Shown here piece after piece: positions 1-8,454 of a stretch of DNA of 64,000 bases. The notes beneath the pieces were generated by a model. That model was given only the letters and a program-made list of their open reading frames with translations, did not search any database and was not told the origin of the DNA. Position numbers and translations under genes: made by a program. The stretch's first letter is position 1; the number at the start of each line of letters is the position of its first letter. Location of the stretch: assembly GCF_042683685.1 (NCBI RefSeq), contig NZ_JBHUOP010000004.1:186001-250000 (forward strand), given 5' to 3'. This DNA comes from Timonella corticicola (GTDB lineage: Bacteria > Actinomycetota > Actinomycetes > Actinomycetales > Cellulomonadaceae).

Positions 1-2
1 AG

Positions 3-962
3 GGTAAGCCTGCCGAGAAGATGACCGTCATGATGGCGGGAACAGTCCAGGAACGAAAAGGGGCGGGGCTCTTCTGTGAGGTCGCCGATCTCGCCCACGC
101 CCAGGGACTGCCGTTTCGTTTTGTCTGGGCGGGGCGGAAGACTCCGCATCTCAATGAGGACACGGAACTCTCTCAGAACGTTGAATGGCTTGGCGCGATA
201 CCGCGCTCGCAGCTTTCCACGCTGATGACGCAGTCCGATGTGTTCCTACTGTCGAGTGCTGATGACCCAATGCCCCTAGCCGCCTTGGAAGCGGGACAGC
301 ACCGCATGAGGATTGTGACCTATGTGGGTGTGGGAACCAGTGAGATCTTCGACGGTGCCCGCGGTTATGCCTCTTTCAAGGAGTATTCGGCACCCGCTGT
401 GTTGGAGGCGATCACGCGGGCTATAGCGGTTGACGTCGACGCAGAGGCATATGCCAAACGCTTGGGATTGTTTTCGCCACGTGCGTTAAGAAACCGGATC
501 GCGTCTGTTTTGGCCATAGTCGTGGCGGGGCATGGACGTTCGCAAGCCGCTGTCGGTACGCGCGACCAGGTCTTGCTGGTGCGATCAGTCTCTGAACTTC
601 TTGTCAGCGTCGCCCGATTCCTGGGGGAACAGCCGGGAAGTTCGGACGTCTCGTATCTGATCAAGTCGGGGCGCTCAATGATGCCTCGTGATCTCTATGT
701 TCGTCTGGTGAATCTGTTGGGTGGCGAGACGTGGGGTTCTGCGCGTGTATGGCTTGACTTGAGCGAGGCATGCCGGATCGATAGGGGTCTGCTTGGGCTG
801 CGCGGCTACGAGTATGCCTGCCGGGCGCTCAACTTGAACCCGCAGTCGCGTAAGGCGCCTTTGCTCATTGAGGAATTCGCTGTCTGGCTGCCGTCCAACG
901 AGCCTGAGGCTGCGCCTGCCCGTGCCGGCGTGCTCGGGCTGCTGGCACGTACGGGTCGGTGA
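3..962 (+). CDS. GT-B glycosyltransferase, 5'-partial
   Basis: The reading frame is open to the window edge, so the true start probably lies upstream; the first in-frame ATG is at 21. The fragment reads like the C-terminal half of a GT4-type (GT-B) glycosyltransferase. It has a beta-strand followed by MMAGTVQERKG near its start, then a segment VFLLSSADDPMPLAALEAG, which matches the family's ExxPxxxLEA nucleotide-sugar-binding region. The last ~150 residues are helical and do not match a standard domain I know. The stop lies 17 bp from the stop of the convergent gene. Role inferred: transfer of a sugar to a surface polysaccharide or glycolipid. Acceptor and donor cannot be told. Confidence 0.75.
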   Translation, partial: GKPAEKMTVMMAGTVQERKGAGLFCEVADLAHAQGLPFRFVWAGRKTPHLNEDTELSQNVEWLGAIPRSQLSTLMTQSDVFLLSSADDPMPLAALEAGQHRMRIVTYVGVGTSEIFDGARGYASFKEYSAPAVLEAITRAIAVDVDAEAYAKRLGLFSPRALRNRIASVLAIVVAGHGRSQAAVGTRDQVLLVRSVSELLVSVARFLGEQPGSSDVSYLIKSGRSMMPRDLYVRLVNLLGGETWGSARVWLDLSEACRIDRGLLGLRGYEYACRALNLNPQSRKAPLLIEEFAVWLPSNEPEAAPARAGVLGLLARTGR

Positions 963-979
963 CTGACCGAGAGAGCAAC

Positions 980-2926
980 CTAGTTCAAGTTCGGAGCGGG
1001 GACGGAGACACTGGAGAGGATCGGAAGGTGGTCCGACGCTTCGGTGTCGAGTACGGTGGTTTCACCGGTTGTGACCCCTAGTGTGAAGGTCCAGTCGATG
1101 CGGTAAGTGGGGTCAGTTGCCGGATAGGTCATCGCATTCGGGTCGCCGTAAACATCGACGGCGGACTCGAAACCCTGAGATTCGAAATGGATGATCTCGG
1201 GCCAGCCAGGCTCAGCGTTGAAGTCTCCCATGACAACGGCGGACGAATCAATGTCCAGGCCCTCAAACAGGTCGGCAATCTGAAGCATGCGAGTGGGTGT
1301 GTTGGATTCGCGGTGTTGCAGATGAGCGCTCACGAACCGGATGTCGATTCCCGACGACACCCATGTCCCGGCAATCGCGGAGCGGTGCTGTGGTCCATCG
1401 CCGTATGCGAGCGCAGTGCGCTCGATATCGGTCAGCGGCGTCATCGGATTCCACAGCAGGGCGTTTCCAAACTGGAGGTCGGCGGCGCCAACGAATGCGT
1501 ATTCCATGCCGAGTTCGTTGGCCAGATAGGTGAGCATGTCGCCGCCACCGCCAAGGATCCAACCGCGGGACACCTCCTGCAAAGCGACGATGTGCGCGCC
1601 GCTGTCGGAGATGACCTCGGCCATCTCGTCCCAGGTGAGATCCCCGTCGAGGGAAACGCCGTAGTGCAGGTTCCAGTTGAGGACTCGGGCCTGCGACACT
1701 GCTATCTCGGGTATCTCATCGGGAACGGTGGGACGCACGATGAACGCGCCGATCACGGTGAGCACGGCAACCCCAACCAGCGCACCCATCTGGGCCAACT
1801 GGCCAGACCGAGAATTCGCGGAAGGGTCGGGTTGGCTTGCCCGGTGCCCGAGCCGACGCTCCCAGCGTTCGACGTAGAGTGCATAAACACACAGGAGAGC
1901 GGCTGCCGTAACAATGACGAACGCATTGGGGAACCCAAGCGGGATATCGTAATCCACTTGGAAGACCAGCGTAGGCAGAATCACCAGGAGACCGGTTCCA
2001 CTTGCCGCGCCAGCCAGACGGCGCCGAGAGGAAAGCCGTTGAGAGCGTTCGGTTGCCACTGCAACCAGTCCACACACTCCACCACCCAGGAGTGCAACGA
2101 ACACGACCACTATGATTGACACGAGAGCGGCACCCGGCTGCGGCCAGCCTGGTACGAAGTACACGGTGGCTGTTGCCAGGACGACGACGAGAGTCAACAG
2201 CAGCGTGGGCTGACCCTGCGAGCGCAGGAGGACGGTTGCCAGCAGGAAGGCAGCCAGGAGGGATACCGTGGCTGCCCACAGTGGTATTCCCGCCTGCGAT
2301 GAGGTGAAGGCGGGGTTCGCAAACACCATGATCGCAAGTGAAAGTGCTGGGCCAAGCGCCCATAGGCCCTGTGCGTACGGTTGTTCGGGAAGGGAGCGCA
2401 TCCTCGCTGCAAGGGCTACTGCGAGCGCCACGATCGCTCCCGTCACCGCACCGGCAACAAATCCAGGACGCCAGATCACGTCGAGGGTGCCGAACGACAG
2501 CGAGAGCGCCGCACTCAAGAACACGCCACCAGCAAACCCGCGGGCAACCAGAACACCGCCAAAACGTGAGGTTGCAGCTGCCACGAGAGTGATCGTCGCC
2601 AATCCAATGGAAACGGCCACGAATCCGAGTATCAGGCGCAGCGAGCCAGACGAGACCTGGACCGCGACTCGTGCCACGGCAAGGGCCATGACCGCCCACA
2701 CCAGGTTTGTGCCGCCGACGCCGCGGCGACCCGTGAACAAGAAGATCCATATGGCCGGAGACGCATAGGTGACCAGAGCGAGGAGCGCGGCTACGATCAG
2801 TCCGCGAGTGTTCATCAGGAAGTCGACTTGAGGGCCAGTGAACTTCACGAGTTCGATGGACACGACCACGACGAGCGACAGCAGAACGCTTAGCGCAACT
2901 CCAATGCGCCTTCCCGAAATATGCAT
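980..2926 (-). CDS. Membrane protein with C-terminal endonuclease/exonuclease/phosphatase domain
   Basis: This 648-residue protein has about ten to twelve hydrophobic segments over residues 1-400, then an EEP-superfamily (DNase I/sphingomyelinase-like) domain from about residue 412 to the end. Catalytic motifs visible in order are LNWNLHYG, ALQEVSRG (Mg-binding Glu), VMGDFNAEPG (DFN) and the terminal ASDHLP (Asp-His pair), so the active site looks complete. The polytopic N-terminus probably places the hydrolase domain at the outer face of the membrane, where a phosphodiester of a lipid or nucleic acid could be cut. The fold is clear but the substrate is unknown. It stands alone and faces the preceding glycosyltransferase. 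Confidence 0.8.
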   Translation of the reverse strand: MHISGRRIGVALSVLLSLVVVVSIELVKFTGPQVDFLMNTRGLIVAALLALVTYASPAIWIFLFTGRRGVGGTNLVWAVMALAVARVAVQVSSGSLRLILGFVAVSIGLATITLVAAATSRFGGVLVARGFAGGVFLSAALSLSFGTLDVIWRPGFVAGAVTGAIVALAVALAARMRSLPEQPYAQGLWALGPALSLAIMVFANPAFTSSQAGIPLWAATVSLLAAFLLATVLLRSQGQPTLLLTLVVVLATATVYFVPGWPQPGAALVSIIVVVFVALLGGGVCGLVAVATERSQRLSSRRRLAGAASGTGLLVILPTLVFQVDYDIPLGFPNAFVIVTAAALLCVYALYVERWERRLGHRASQPDPSANSRSGQLAQMGALVGVAVLTVIGAFIVRPTVPDEIPEIAVSQARVLNWNLHYGVSLDGDLTWDEMAEVISDSGAHIVALQEVSRGWILGGGGDMLTYLANELGMEYAFVGAADLQFGNALLWNPMTPLTDIERTALAYGDGPQHRSAIAGTWVSSGIDIRFVSAHLQHRESNTPTRMLQIADLFEGLDIDSSAVVMGDFNAEPGWPEIIHFESQGFESAVDVYGDPNAMTYPATDPTYRIDWTFTLGVTTGETTVLDTEASDHLPILSSVSVPAPNLN

Positions 2927-2993
2927 GGGCCTAATCTACCGCTTAATGCTGGCAGTTATCAGCGGTTTTACCCTGGAGTCGGTCACAAGATGG

Positions 2994-3521
2994 TCATATT
3001 CGAAAATGTCTGGTGGTTGCCGTAACCAAAGTGGGGAGCGCGGCTTTGAAGGCGGGGAGCAACGGACGCGGTTCGGTCGGGTCGAGGAGATCGTCCAGGT
3101 CAACCCACTCGATACTCAGCGATTCCGAATCCGTGGCACCAACCCGGATGTTCGGGGTGATGAGTTCGGCGAGGACCGTCGTATAGGACCAATCGGGATG
3201 TTCTAGTATGTGCCAGTCGAATGGGGCAGCAGCTTCAGGAGGTACGCCCGCCTCCTCCCAGGTCTCGCGCAGTGCTGCCGCAGTCGCTGACTCGCCGTCC
3301 ATGATTGCGCCACCTGGAACGGCCCAGGTTCCACCCTGGTGACTCCACGGTGCGCGATGTTGCATGAGGACTTCTAGGCCCTTGGCGGCATGCGTTCGGC
3401 GCACGAGGAACAGGCCTGCGGCACCGTTTAGCCCCCAATGCTGCGATCCACAACCGCACTCAATCCAGCCATCACCGGGTTTACGGACAAACTCGGGACG
3501 CTGTTCGCGGGCATCAGTCAT
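2994..3521 (-). CDS. Nudix hydrolase
   Basis: This protein of about 175 residues has a perfect Nudix box, GGAIMDGESATAAALRE followed by TWEEAG, fitting GX5EX7REUXEEXGU. A short N-terminal CGCGSQHWG segment precedes the fold. Family members hydrolyse nucleoside diphosphates linked to another moiety, such as damaged dNTPs, NADH or nucleotide sugars; the substrate cannot be read from sequence. I prefer the ATG at 3521 (MTDAREQ) to one six codons upstream. The gene stands alone and is transcribed away from the downstream glycosyltransferase. Confidence 0.85.
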   Translation of the reverse strand: MTDAREQRPEFVRKPGDGWIECGCGSQHWGLNGAAGLFLVRRTHAAKGLEVLMQHRAPWSHQGGTWAVPGGAIMDGESATAAALRETWEEAGVPPEAAAPFDWHILEHPDWSYTTVLAELITPNIRVGATDSESLSIEWVDLDDLLDPTEPRPLLPAFKAALPTLVTATTRHFRI

Positions 3522-3654
3522 GCCCCTAACGTATCGCACCTGATTGTGGTGAGGCCGCCTCTTGGGATGAAGAGGTCTGAGATACCAAACCTATGCTCGG
3601 ATTTCACTTTGCGTTGCCCGATCTTCAACCAGCCGTCAATGTCGCGGTAATACT

Positions 3655-4707
3655 GTGCTTGCTATGTCAGCGGATACGCTCAGTAAAACGAACGCTCGGC
3701 ACGAGACGACAAACATCCCTCACGTGTGTGTCATCGCCACGGTTCGTAACGAGGAACGATATCTCGAGGCCGCGTTGGACTCAGTACTCTCACAAGAGTA
3801 TGCGCGTCCTTTCCATGTGATCTTGGCCATCGGCCCCTCGCGGGACAACACGTATGGGATTGCCAAGGAATATGCGACTCGTGACCCGAGGGTGGTGATC
3901 GTGGAGAACCCGACCGGTCTGATTCCCAACGGGCTGAACATCGCACTTGCGAACTGCCCGACGGATACCGAGATCGTGGTCCGTTTCGATGGGCACACCC
4001 GGTTGCCTCACGGGTACATCAAGACCATGGTTGACGCTCTCGTGCGCACCGGTGCTCAAAACATCGGTGGGCTCATGAAGCCGGTGGGCAAGTCACCGGT
4101 CGAGGTTGCCGTGGCACGCGCCATGTCGCACCCACTTGGTATCGGCCCGGCATCGTTTCATGTGGGTGGCATCGAGGGGCCAAACGAGACCGCATATCTC
4201 GGTACCTTTCAGATGGCCGCGCTGAAACAGGTCGGTGGATATGACGAGCACTACCAGCGTGCCGAGGATTGGGAACTCAATCTGCGTATCCGTCAGGCCG
4301 GTGGTCTTATCTGGTTTAAGCCAGATGTCGAGGTTGAGTATCGGCCTCGCTCAAGTTTCTCAGCACTCGCGCACCAGTTTGAGCGGACCGGCATGTGGCG
4401 TCGCGAGGTTATCCGCAACAACCGTCAGACTGCTTCGCCCCGGTATCTTGCTCCGCCCATCGCGGTCGCAGCTATGCTCGTGGGAACGGTGCTGGGTCTG
4501 TTCGGCGCGGTACTTGGCCTTGCCGGTCAGGGGTGGGGGTGGTGGTTGACCCTTGGGTTCGCGGCCCCGGTCGGTTATGGTCTCCTGGTTGTCCTTGGCG
4601 GGTTGTGGATTGGCCGAGACCTGCCCGCACGTGCGTGCATCAGGCTCCCCGCTGTTCTTGCGACTATGCATGTTAGTTGGGGTTGGGGTTTCCTCAAGGG
4701 AAACTGA
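3655..4707 (+). CDS. GT2 family glycosyltransferase with membrane tail (ExoA-like)
   Basis: The GT-A fold starts at about residue 22 with CVIATVRNEERYLEAALDS, has the metal/nucleotide site as VVRFDGHTRLP and an acceptor-side EDWELNLRIRQAGG, and ends with two to three hydrophobic helices over residues 265-345. This arrangement matches ExoA-like bacterial polysaccharide glycosyltransferases that work at the inner membrane face. The start is either the GTG at 3655 or the ATG at 3664; neither has a strong ribosome site. It probably belongs with the surrounding glycan genes although it is on the opposite strand from the nonulosonate operon. Confidence 0.82.
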   Translation: MLAMSADTLSKTNARHETTNIPHVCVIATVRNEERYLEAALDSVLSQEYARPFHVILAIGPSRDNTYGIAKEYATRDPRVVIVENPTGLIPNGLNIALANCPTDTEIVVRFDGHTRLPHGYIKTMVDALVRTGAQNIGGLMKPVGKSPVEVAVARAMSHPLGIGPASFHVGGIEGPNETAYLGTFQMAALKQVGGYDEHYQRAEDWELNLRIRQAGGLIWFKPDVEVEYRPRSSFSALAHQFERTGMWRREVIRNNRQTASPRYLAPPIAVAAMLVGTVLGLFGAVLGLAGQGWGWWLTLGFAAPVGYGLLVVLGGLWIGRDLPARACIRLPAVLATMHVSWGWGFLKGN

Positions 4708-5054
4708 TCGCCAGCGGTTTTGTGTGTTCACGTTCGTACACGACTCGGTGGGTCGAAAACGTTCCGGTGACCCAACTTTAGGTTGTGCGGACCGGGCCAT
4801 TTTGACCCCGTCGACTCAGCCTGTTTCACCCTGTCTGGGCAACTCCGGCGGGAGTGCCGGTGGGGTGTTTTTGTTCCGGGTGCATGGTTTGTGTGTATGC
4901 ATGTGGACTAATTTGGCCCCATCGGTTGAGCTTGGCGACGAGTCGGTTACGTTTCAGCACACGTCATCTTCCAGCATTGAACAAAGGTGCGTCCTCATGC
5001 ACTTGGGGTTAGCGAAAGTGCATGAATCCGCACTCTCGTGGGAGGCGATGGAGC
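4708..5054. other. Intergenic region with two IS-end-like motifs
   Basis: No gene is supported here. Two related tracts are present: ATTTTGACCCCGTCGACTCAG at about 4799-4819 (shown across its core) and TTTGGCCCCATCGGTTGAG at about 4914-4932. The same core recurs at the arms of the palindrome at 24228-24294. A weak GC hairpin (CCGGC/GCCGG, about 4845-4860) followed by TTTTTG could terminate the upstream glycosyltransferase gene. I read the tracts as remnants of mobile-element ends, which is inference. Confidence 0.35.
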
Positions 5055-6326
5055 CTACCGGCCACCTCGAAGCAGACGTCTCAGCCGCAGACGCGTCCGC
5101 CCCAGTTGCTGAAGCAGCACTGGTGGCAGCGTCGCACGCAGGTAGTTTCGCATGAGCCGGCGACGCCGGCGACGCCAGTTGAGCGGACGATTCAGGGGCA
5201 AGGTACCGTTGCGGGACTGATCGGCCAGTAGCCTGAGTGAATCCGGTAACTGAGACGGTTCCGGATGGAAGTAGTTCTGGACCATCCACTCGTGCTCGGG
5301 CAGCCGGAACCGGACCGCGGTGACATCCGCAAGGCTGCCGATACAACCGGAATTGGCGTATACGGAGTTCAAGAGCCGTTCGTTCAGTCCAAAATCATCC
5401 AGAATCAGAGTGGGCAGCCCAGCCGCCATCGACTCGAGTGCTGCGGTCGAGGAAACCGTGACGTGCGCGCTTCCAGGAACCAAATAGTTGATGAGCGGGC
5501 CGGTGGCGAAGCGCAGTGCGCCGGGATCGAGCGTCGGGTCACTCGCGCACAACTCCTGCCACAGAGCGTCATAGGGGAAACGCTCGTTGTGGGTCTGCTG
5601 CTCGCCAGCAAGCGCACGGACCTTCACGATCACGTCGATCTGGGGGTGCTTGGTTGCAGTCTCGTGCAGTGCGCGAAGGATCTCGGACCGTGAGGTTGGC
5701 GCGGATGGCACAAGCGCCTGCGGTGTGAACACGATCGAGGTGATTGGTGTGTGTGCGTGTGGCGACGTGATCGGTGGCAGAAAAGGAAGATGACTGACCA
5801 CGAGTCGCTGTGAGACGCCGCGCTCTGCCAGCAGCGCACCGAACTCGTGTGCTTCTCGGTGGGAGTGAACGATCATCGCGTGCCCCTGAGCTCTGAACTC
5901 GATACCTTTGAGCCGAGCCGGGAGAGCCATACCGGGGATGCCTGAGATGAGTGCCGGGCGCCGTGCGAAGCGTTGGGTCATCGCCGCAATAATCTCGATG
6001 GTCGGTCCGGTCCCTGCAAGGAGCACCACGTCCGGTGCATCCTCCCTGAGAGATTCGATGGTCTTGGAGATTCTCTGCGGTGACAGGCCGCCAAGGTTGC
6101 GTTCAAAACGAGTTCCCGCGACCGCTGCCTCAATCTGTGCCTCAGAGGGAGCGATGGCCGTGCGGACCACCTGCAGGGTGGTCGTGAAGTCAGAGCCAAG
6201 TTGCTCAAGGGTTGCGGCAGCCCACTTCACGTAGGAGTCAGAATCCGCCACTGCGGCGACCTTAACGGTACGAGTCGGCGGCGACACAAGGATTGGGCTC
6301 GTGGCGTGAGAATTGGAAACAGTCAT
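5055..6326 (-). CDS. Putative GT-B glycosyltransferase (DUF6716-like), last gene of nonulosonate operon
   Basis: This 423-residue protein starts with a Rossmann-like strand (VKVAAVADSDSYVKWAAATL) and contains VVLLAGTGPTIEI and, further on, SSTAALESMAAGLPTLILDDFG. The last motif resembles the donor-binding S-x-x-xLE-x-x-x-x-G-x-P stretch of GT-B enzymes. The C-terminus is strongly arginine-rich, suiting contact with membrane phospholipid. Its ATG overlaps the stop of the upstream gene by one base (TGATG), implying translational coupling. From context it probably adds a nonulosonate or another sugar to the surface glycan; the specific reaction is not known. Confidence 0.6.
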   Translation of the reverse strand: MTVSNSHATSPILVSPPTRTVKVAAVADSDSYVKWAAATLEQLGSDFTTTLQVVRTAIAPSEAQIEAAVAGTRFERNLGGLSPQRISKTIESLREDAPDVVLLAGTGPTIEIIAAMTQRFARRPALISGIPGMALPARLKGIEFRAQGHAMIVHSHREAHEFGALLAERGVSQRLVVSHLPFLPPITSPHAHTPITSIVFTPQALVPSAPTSRSEILRALHETATKHPQIDVIVKVRALAGEQQTHNERFPYDALWQELCASDPTLDPGALRFATGPLINYLVPGSAHVTVSSTAALESMAAGLPTLILDDFGLNERLLNSVYANSGCIGSLADVTAVRFRLPEHEWMVQNYFHPEPSQLPDSLRLLADQSRNGTLPLNRPLNWRRRRRRLMRNYLRATLPPVLLQQLGRTRLRLRRLLRGGR

Positions 6327-7414
6327 CAGATCGTGCTTTCGAACAGTTCGAGCGGGCGGGACAGGAATTCACGTAACGAATCAGGAGTACCGTCGGTCCA
6401 CCAATCCTCGGGCACAGCATGGGGAATGATGCTGACACCGCGACCGCGAAGAATCGATGACAACGTGATGAGGGCCGTGGTCGGCAGGAGATGGATCTCC
6501 GTGCCTCGCCGTACGCCGCGAAGCAGAACCTCCACCGAAGCGTTGTCGGCTGTCACCGTCACCGTGTCAATGGCATCAATCTGATCGAGAACCGATGGGG
6601 GTGTGCGGCGATGTGGCAGATAGCGGACGGTGGTGTCTTGGGCCAAATCCTCGACCCATTCGACATATCTGTCCGGATCGATGAGTTCATCAGCAGCGAA
6701 TCCGCTTCCAACGATGACCCTGTCCTCCTCGATGGCCTGTGACGTCGGCTGCGCACTGATCCACGGAAACTCGTGGAAAACCACGTTGGCGTCAAGGACA
6801 TCGAGGTGCTGCAGCATGCGTTCGGTCGCGGGCATGGCCGTGAAGATTGTGAGTTGGCCCGCGAAGGCGGCATTGCGCAGCGCTCGCGTTGTCGCCAGAC
6901 CCAGGACCTTGCGCGCAGGGGAGAGCGTTTGGCCGGGCCGGATAAGTGGCTTCTGTGCGGCCAATGCCTCGATCGCAGCATAGGTGTTGAGTCCATCGTC
7001 AAGGATAACGATCTCGTGTGCATTGCTGTGCCGAAGCAGCCCGGACTGCTGTTGTCCTGAGAAGGGATCCCCCATGACGTGCAGATACTTGTGACTGGGT
7101 GGAGTATAGGTTGACGAGGAACCGCGTGATCGACTGAGTGAGCGTCGCTGCTCAATGGGTCGGGTCTTCTTTTTCCGCGCAGACGATGCGTCTTGAGCCT
7201 CGGCGGGAGGAGCAGAGTCCTTCGACATGTGTACCTTCAAGCCGGCTGGAAGCCCAATGGCCTTGAGGGCCAGGAGCGTCGGCGCGATTGTAGAGTGTGG
7301 GTCTCGAATGACAAGGTCGGTCTCGGTTCCGAGCAGGCCGTATCCATAGGCCTCGATTGCGCTCAGGAGTTGCAGCGGAGACTCAACGTAGGCAACTGCC
7401 CGCCAGTACGTCAC
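6326..7414 (-). CDS. Polysialyltransferase-like glycosyltransferase
   Basis: The N-terminal motif VESPLQLLSAIEAYGYG, the central ILDDGLNTYAAIE, VRYLPHRRTPP and the late PHAVPEDWW are the signatures I associate with the bacterial sialyl/polysialyltransferase (POLYST) group. These transfer CMP-activated nonulosonic acids. At 362 residues it is near the usual length. A charged, Lys/Arg/Ser-rich insertion lies near residues 75-105. It sits directly downstream of neuB and neuA homologues, so a CMP-nonulosonate donor made by those enzymes is the expected substrate. Linkage and acceptor are unknown. Confidence 0.7.
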   Translation of the reverse strand: MTYWRAVAYVESPLQLLSAIEAYGYGLLGTETDLVIRDPHSTIAPTLLALKAIGLPAGLKVHMSKDSAPPAEAQDASSARKKKTRPIEQRRSLSRSRGSSSTYTPPSHKYLHVMGDPFSGQQQSGLLRHSNAHEIVILDDGLNTYAAIEALAAQKPLIRPGQTLSPARKVLGLATTRALRNAAFAGQLTIFTAMPATERMLQHLDVLDANVVFHEFPWISAQPTSQAIEEDRVIVGSGFAADELIDPDRYVEWVEDLAQDTTVRYLPHRRTPPSVLDQIDAIDTVTVTADNASVEVLLRGVRRGTEIHLLPTTALITLSSILRGRGVSIIPHAVPEDWWTDGTPDSLREFLSRPLELFESTI

Positions 7415-7495
7415 GAGTACCTCTATCTACTAGTTGGTGAGGGGTGCCAGACAGCACCCCTCACCGGGACGTTGGATGAAACGCTGGTCTGGACG

Positions 7496-8374
7496 TCAGC
7501 CGTCTACACGGCGCAGACGCGACAGCGGAGCCAGTTCACCCGGGAAGACCTTCTTGACGCCGTCACCCATGGCCTGCTCGAGGATGCGAATGTCACGGAC
7601 GAGGTTCTTGAATCCGGTTGGCTCAAGGCTCGCTGCCTGGTCGGAACCCCACATCGCACGGTCGAGGGTGATGTGACGCTCAACGGTCACCGCACCAAGG
7701 GCGACGGCTGCGAGAGAGATCTGTAGACCGCGTTCGTGGCCTGAGTACCCGACCGGCACCTGGTAGCGCTCGCGGAGGGTCTCGATCATGCGCAGGTTCG
7801 CTTCCTCTGGTGGCAGCGGGTAGGTCGAGGTGGCGTGCATCATGATGAGGTTGTCGGTGCCAAGGGTCTCGACAGCCTTGTCGATCTGCTCAATCGTGGA
7901 CATGCCGGTTGAGAGGATGATCGGCTTCCCGGTCTGTGCGAGGGCCTGGAGGAGTTCGATGTCGGTGACGGATGCGGATGCGACCTTGTGGGTTGGCACG
8001 CCCTGGTTCTCAAGGAACTCAACCGATGGCACGTCCCACGGCGAGGCGAACCAGTGCAGGCCTCGCTGCGCCGCGTAATCCCCGATTTCCTTGTACTGCA
8101 CGTCATCGAATTCCACGCGGTAGCGGTATTCGAGGTAGGTCATCTCACCCCAGGGAGTCTGACGGATCTGGTCGCGCTGCGCCAGTGGGGTCGAGATCTC
8201 AGGGGTGCGCTTCTGGAACTTCACGGCGTTTGCACCGGCTTCAGCGGCCACGTCGATGAGTTTCTTGGCGTTTTCGACGCTTCCGTTGTGGTTGATGCCG
8301 ATTTCACCGATGACGTAGACCGGCTGGTCCGCTCCGACCGGCTGGTCTGCGATTGCTACTGGCTTGATGGTCAT
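7496..8374 (-). CDS. neuB: N-acetylneuraminate synthase-family protein (NeuB) lacking the SAF domain
   Basis: This is a NeuB-type TIM barrel that condenses phosphoenolpyruvate with an N-acyl hexosamine to form a nine-carbon nonulosonic acid. Visible motifs are EIGINHNG near residue 23, NAVKFQKR, WFASPWDVPS, ILSTGMSTIEQ, YSGHERG and RHITLDR. The start is the ATG at 8374, preceded by AAGGAG at a good distance; the frame stays open further upstream but that part overlaps the preceding gene. At 292 residues it stops after ILEQAMGDGVKKVFPGE, so the C-terminal SAF (antifreeze-like) domain of typical ~345-residue NeuB is absent. SAF-less versions occur in actinobacteria. Product class (sialic, legionaminic or other) is not decidable. 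Confidence 0.88.
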   Translation of the reverse strand: MTIKPVAIADQPVGADQPVYVIGEIGINHNGSVENAKKLIDVAAEAGANAVKFQKRTPEISTPLAQRDQIRQTPWGEMTYLEYRYRVEFDDVQYKEIGDYAAQRGLHWFASPWDVPSVEFLENQGVPTHKVASASVTDIELLQALAQTGKPIILSTGMSTIEQIDKAVETLGTDNLIMMHATSTYPLPPEEANLRMIETLRERYQVPVGYSGHERGLQISLAAVALGAVTVERHITLDRAMWGSDQAASLEPTGFKNLVRDIRILEQAMGDGVKKVFPGELAPLSRLRRVDG

Positions 8375-8454
8375 TTCGATTCTCCTTGCGGGTTTTGTGG
8401 TGTGGGCTTGGGTTTTCTTGACGACGAGCAGGCTGCGTGCCCGGATCGGTCGCG

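Noticed and set aside
1187..2119. Long open frame (310 codons) on the plus strand
   Set aside because: It is antisense to the membrane EEP hydrolase, which has clear helices and catalytic motifs; the product has no domain.
4553..5155. 200-codon frame after the GT2 gene
   Set aside because: Overlaps the end of the GT2 gene and the neighbouring putative glycosyltransferase gene, has no ribosome site and a random-looking product.
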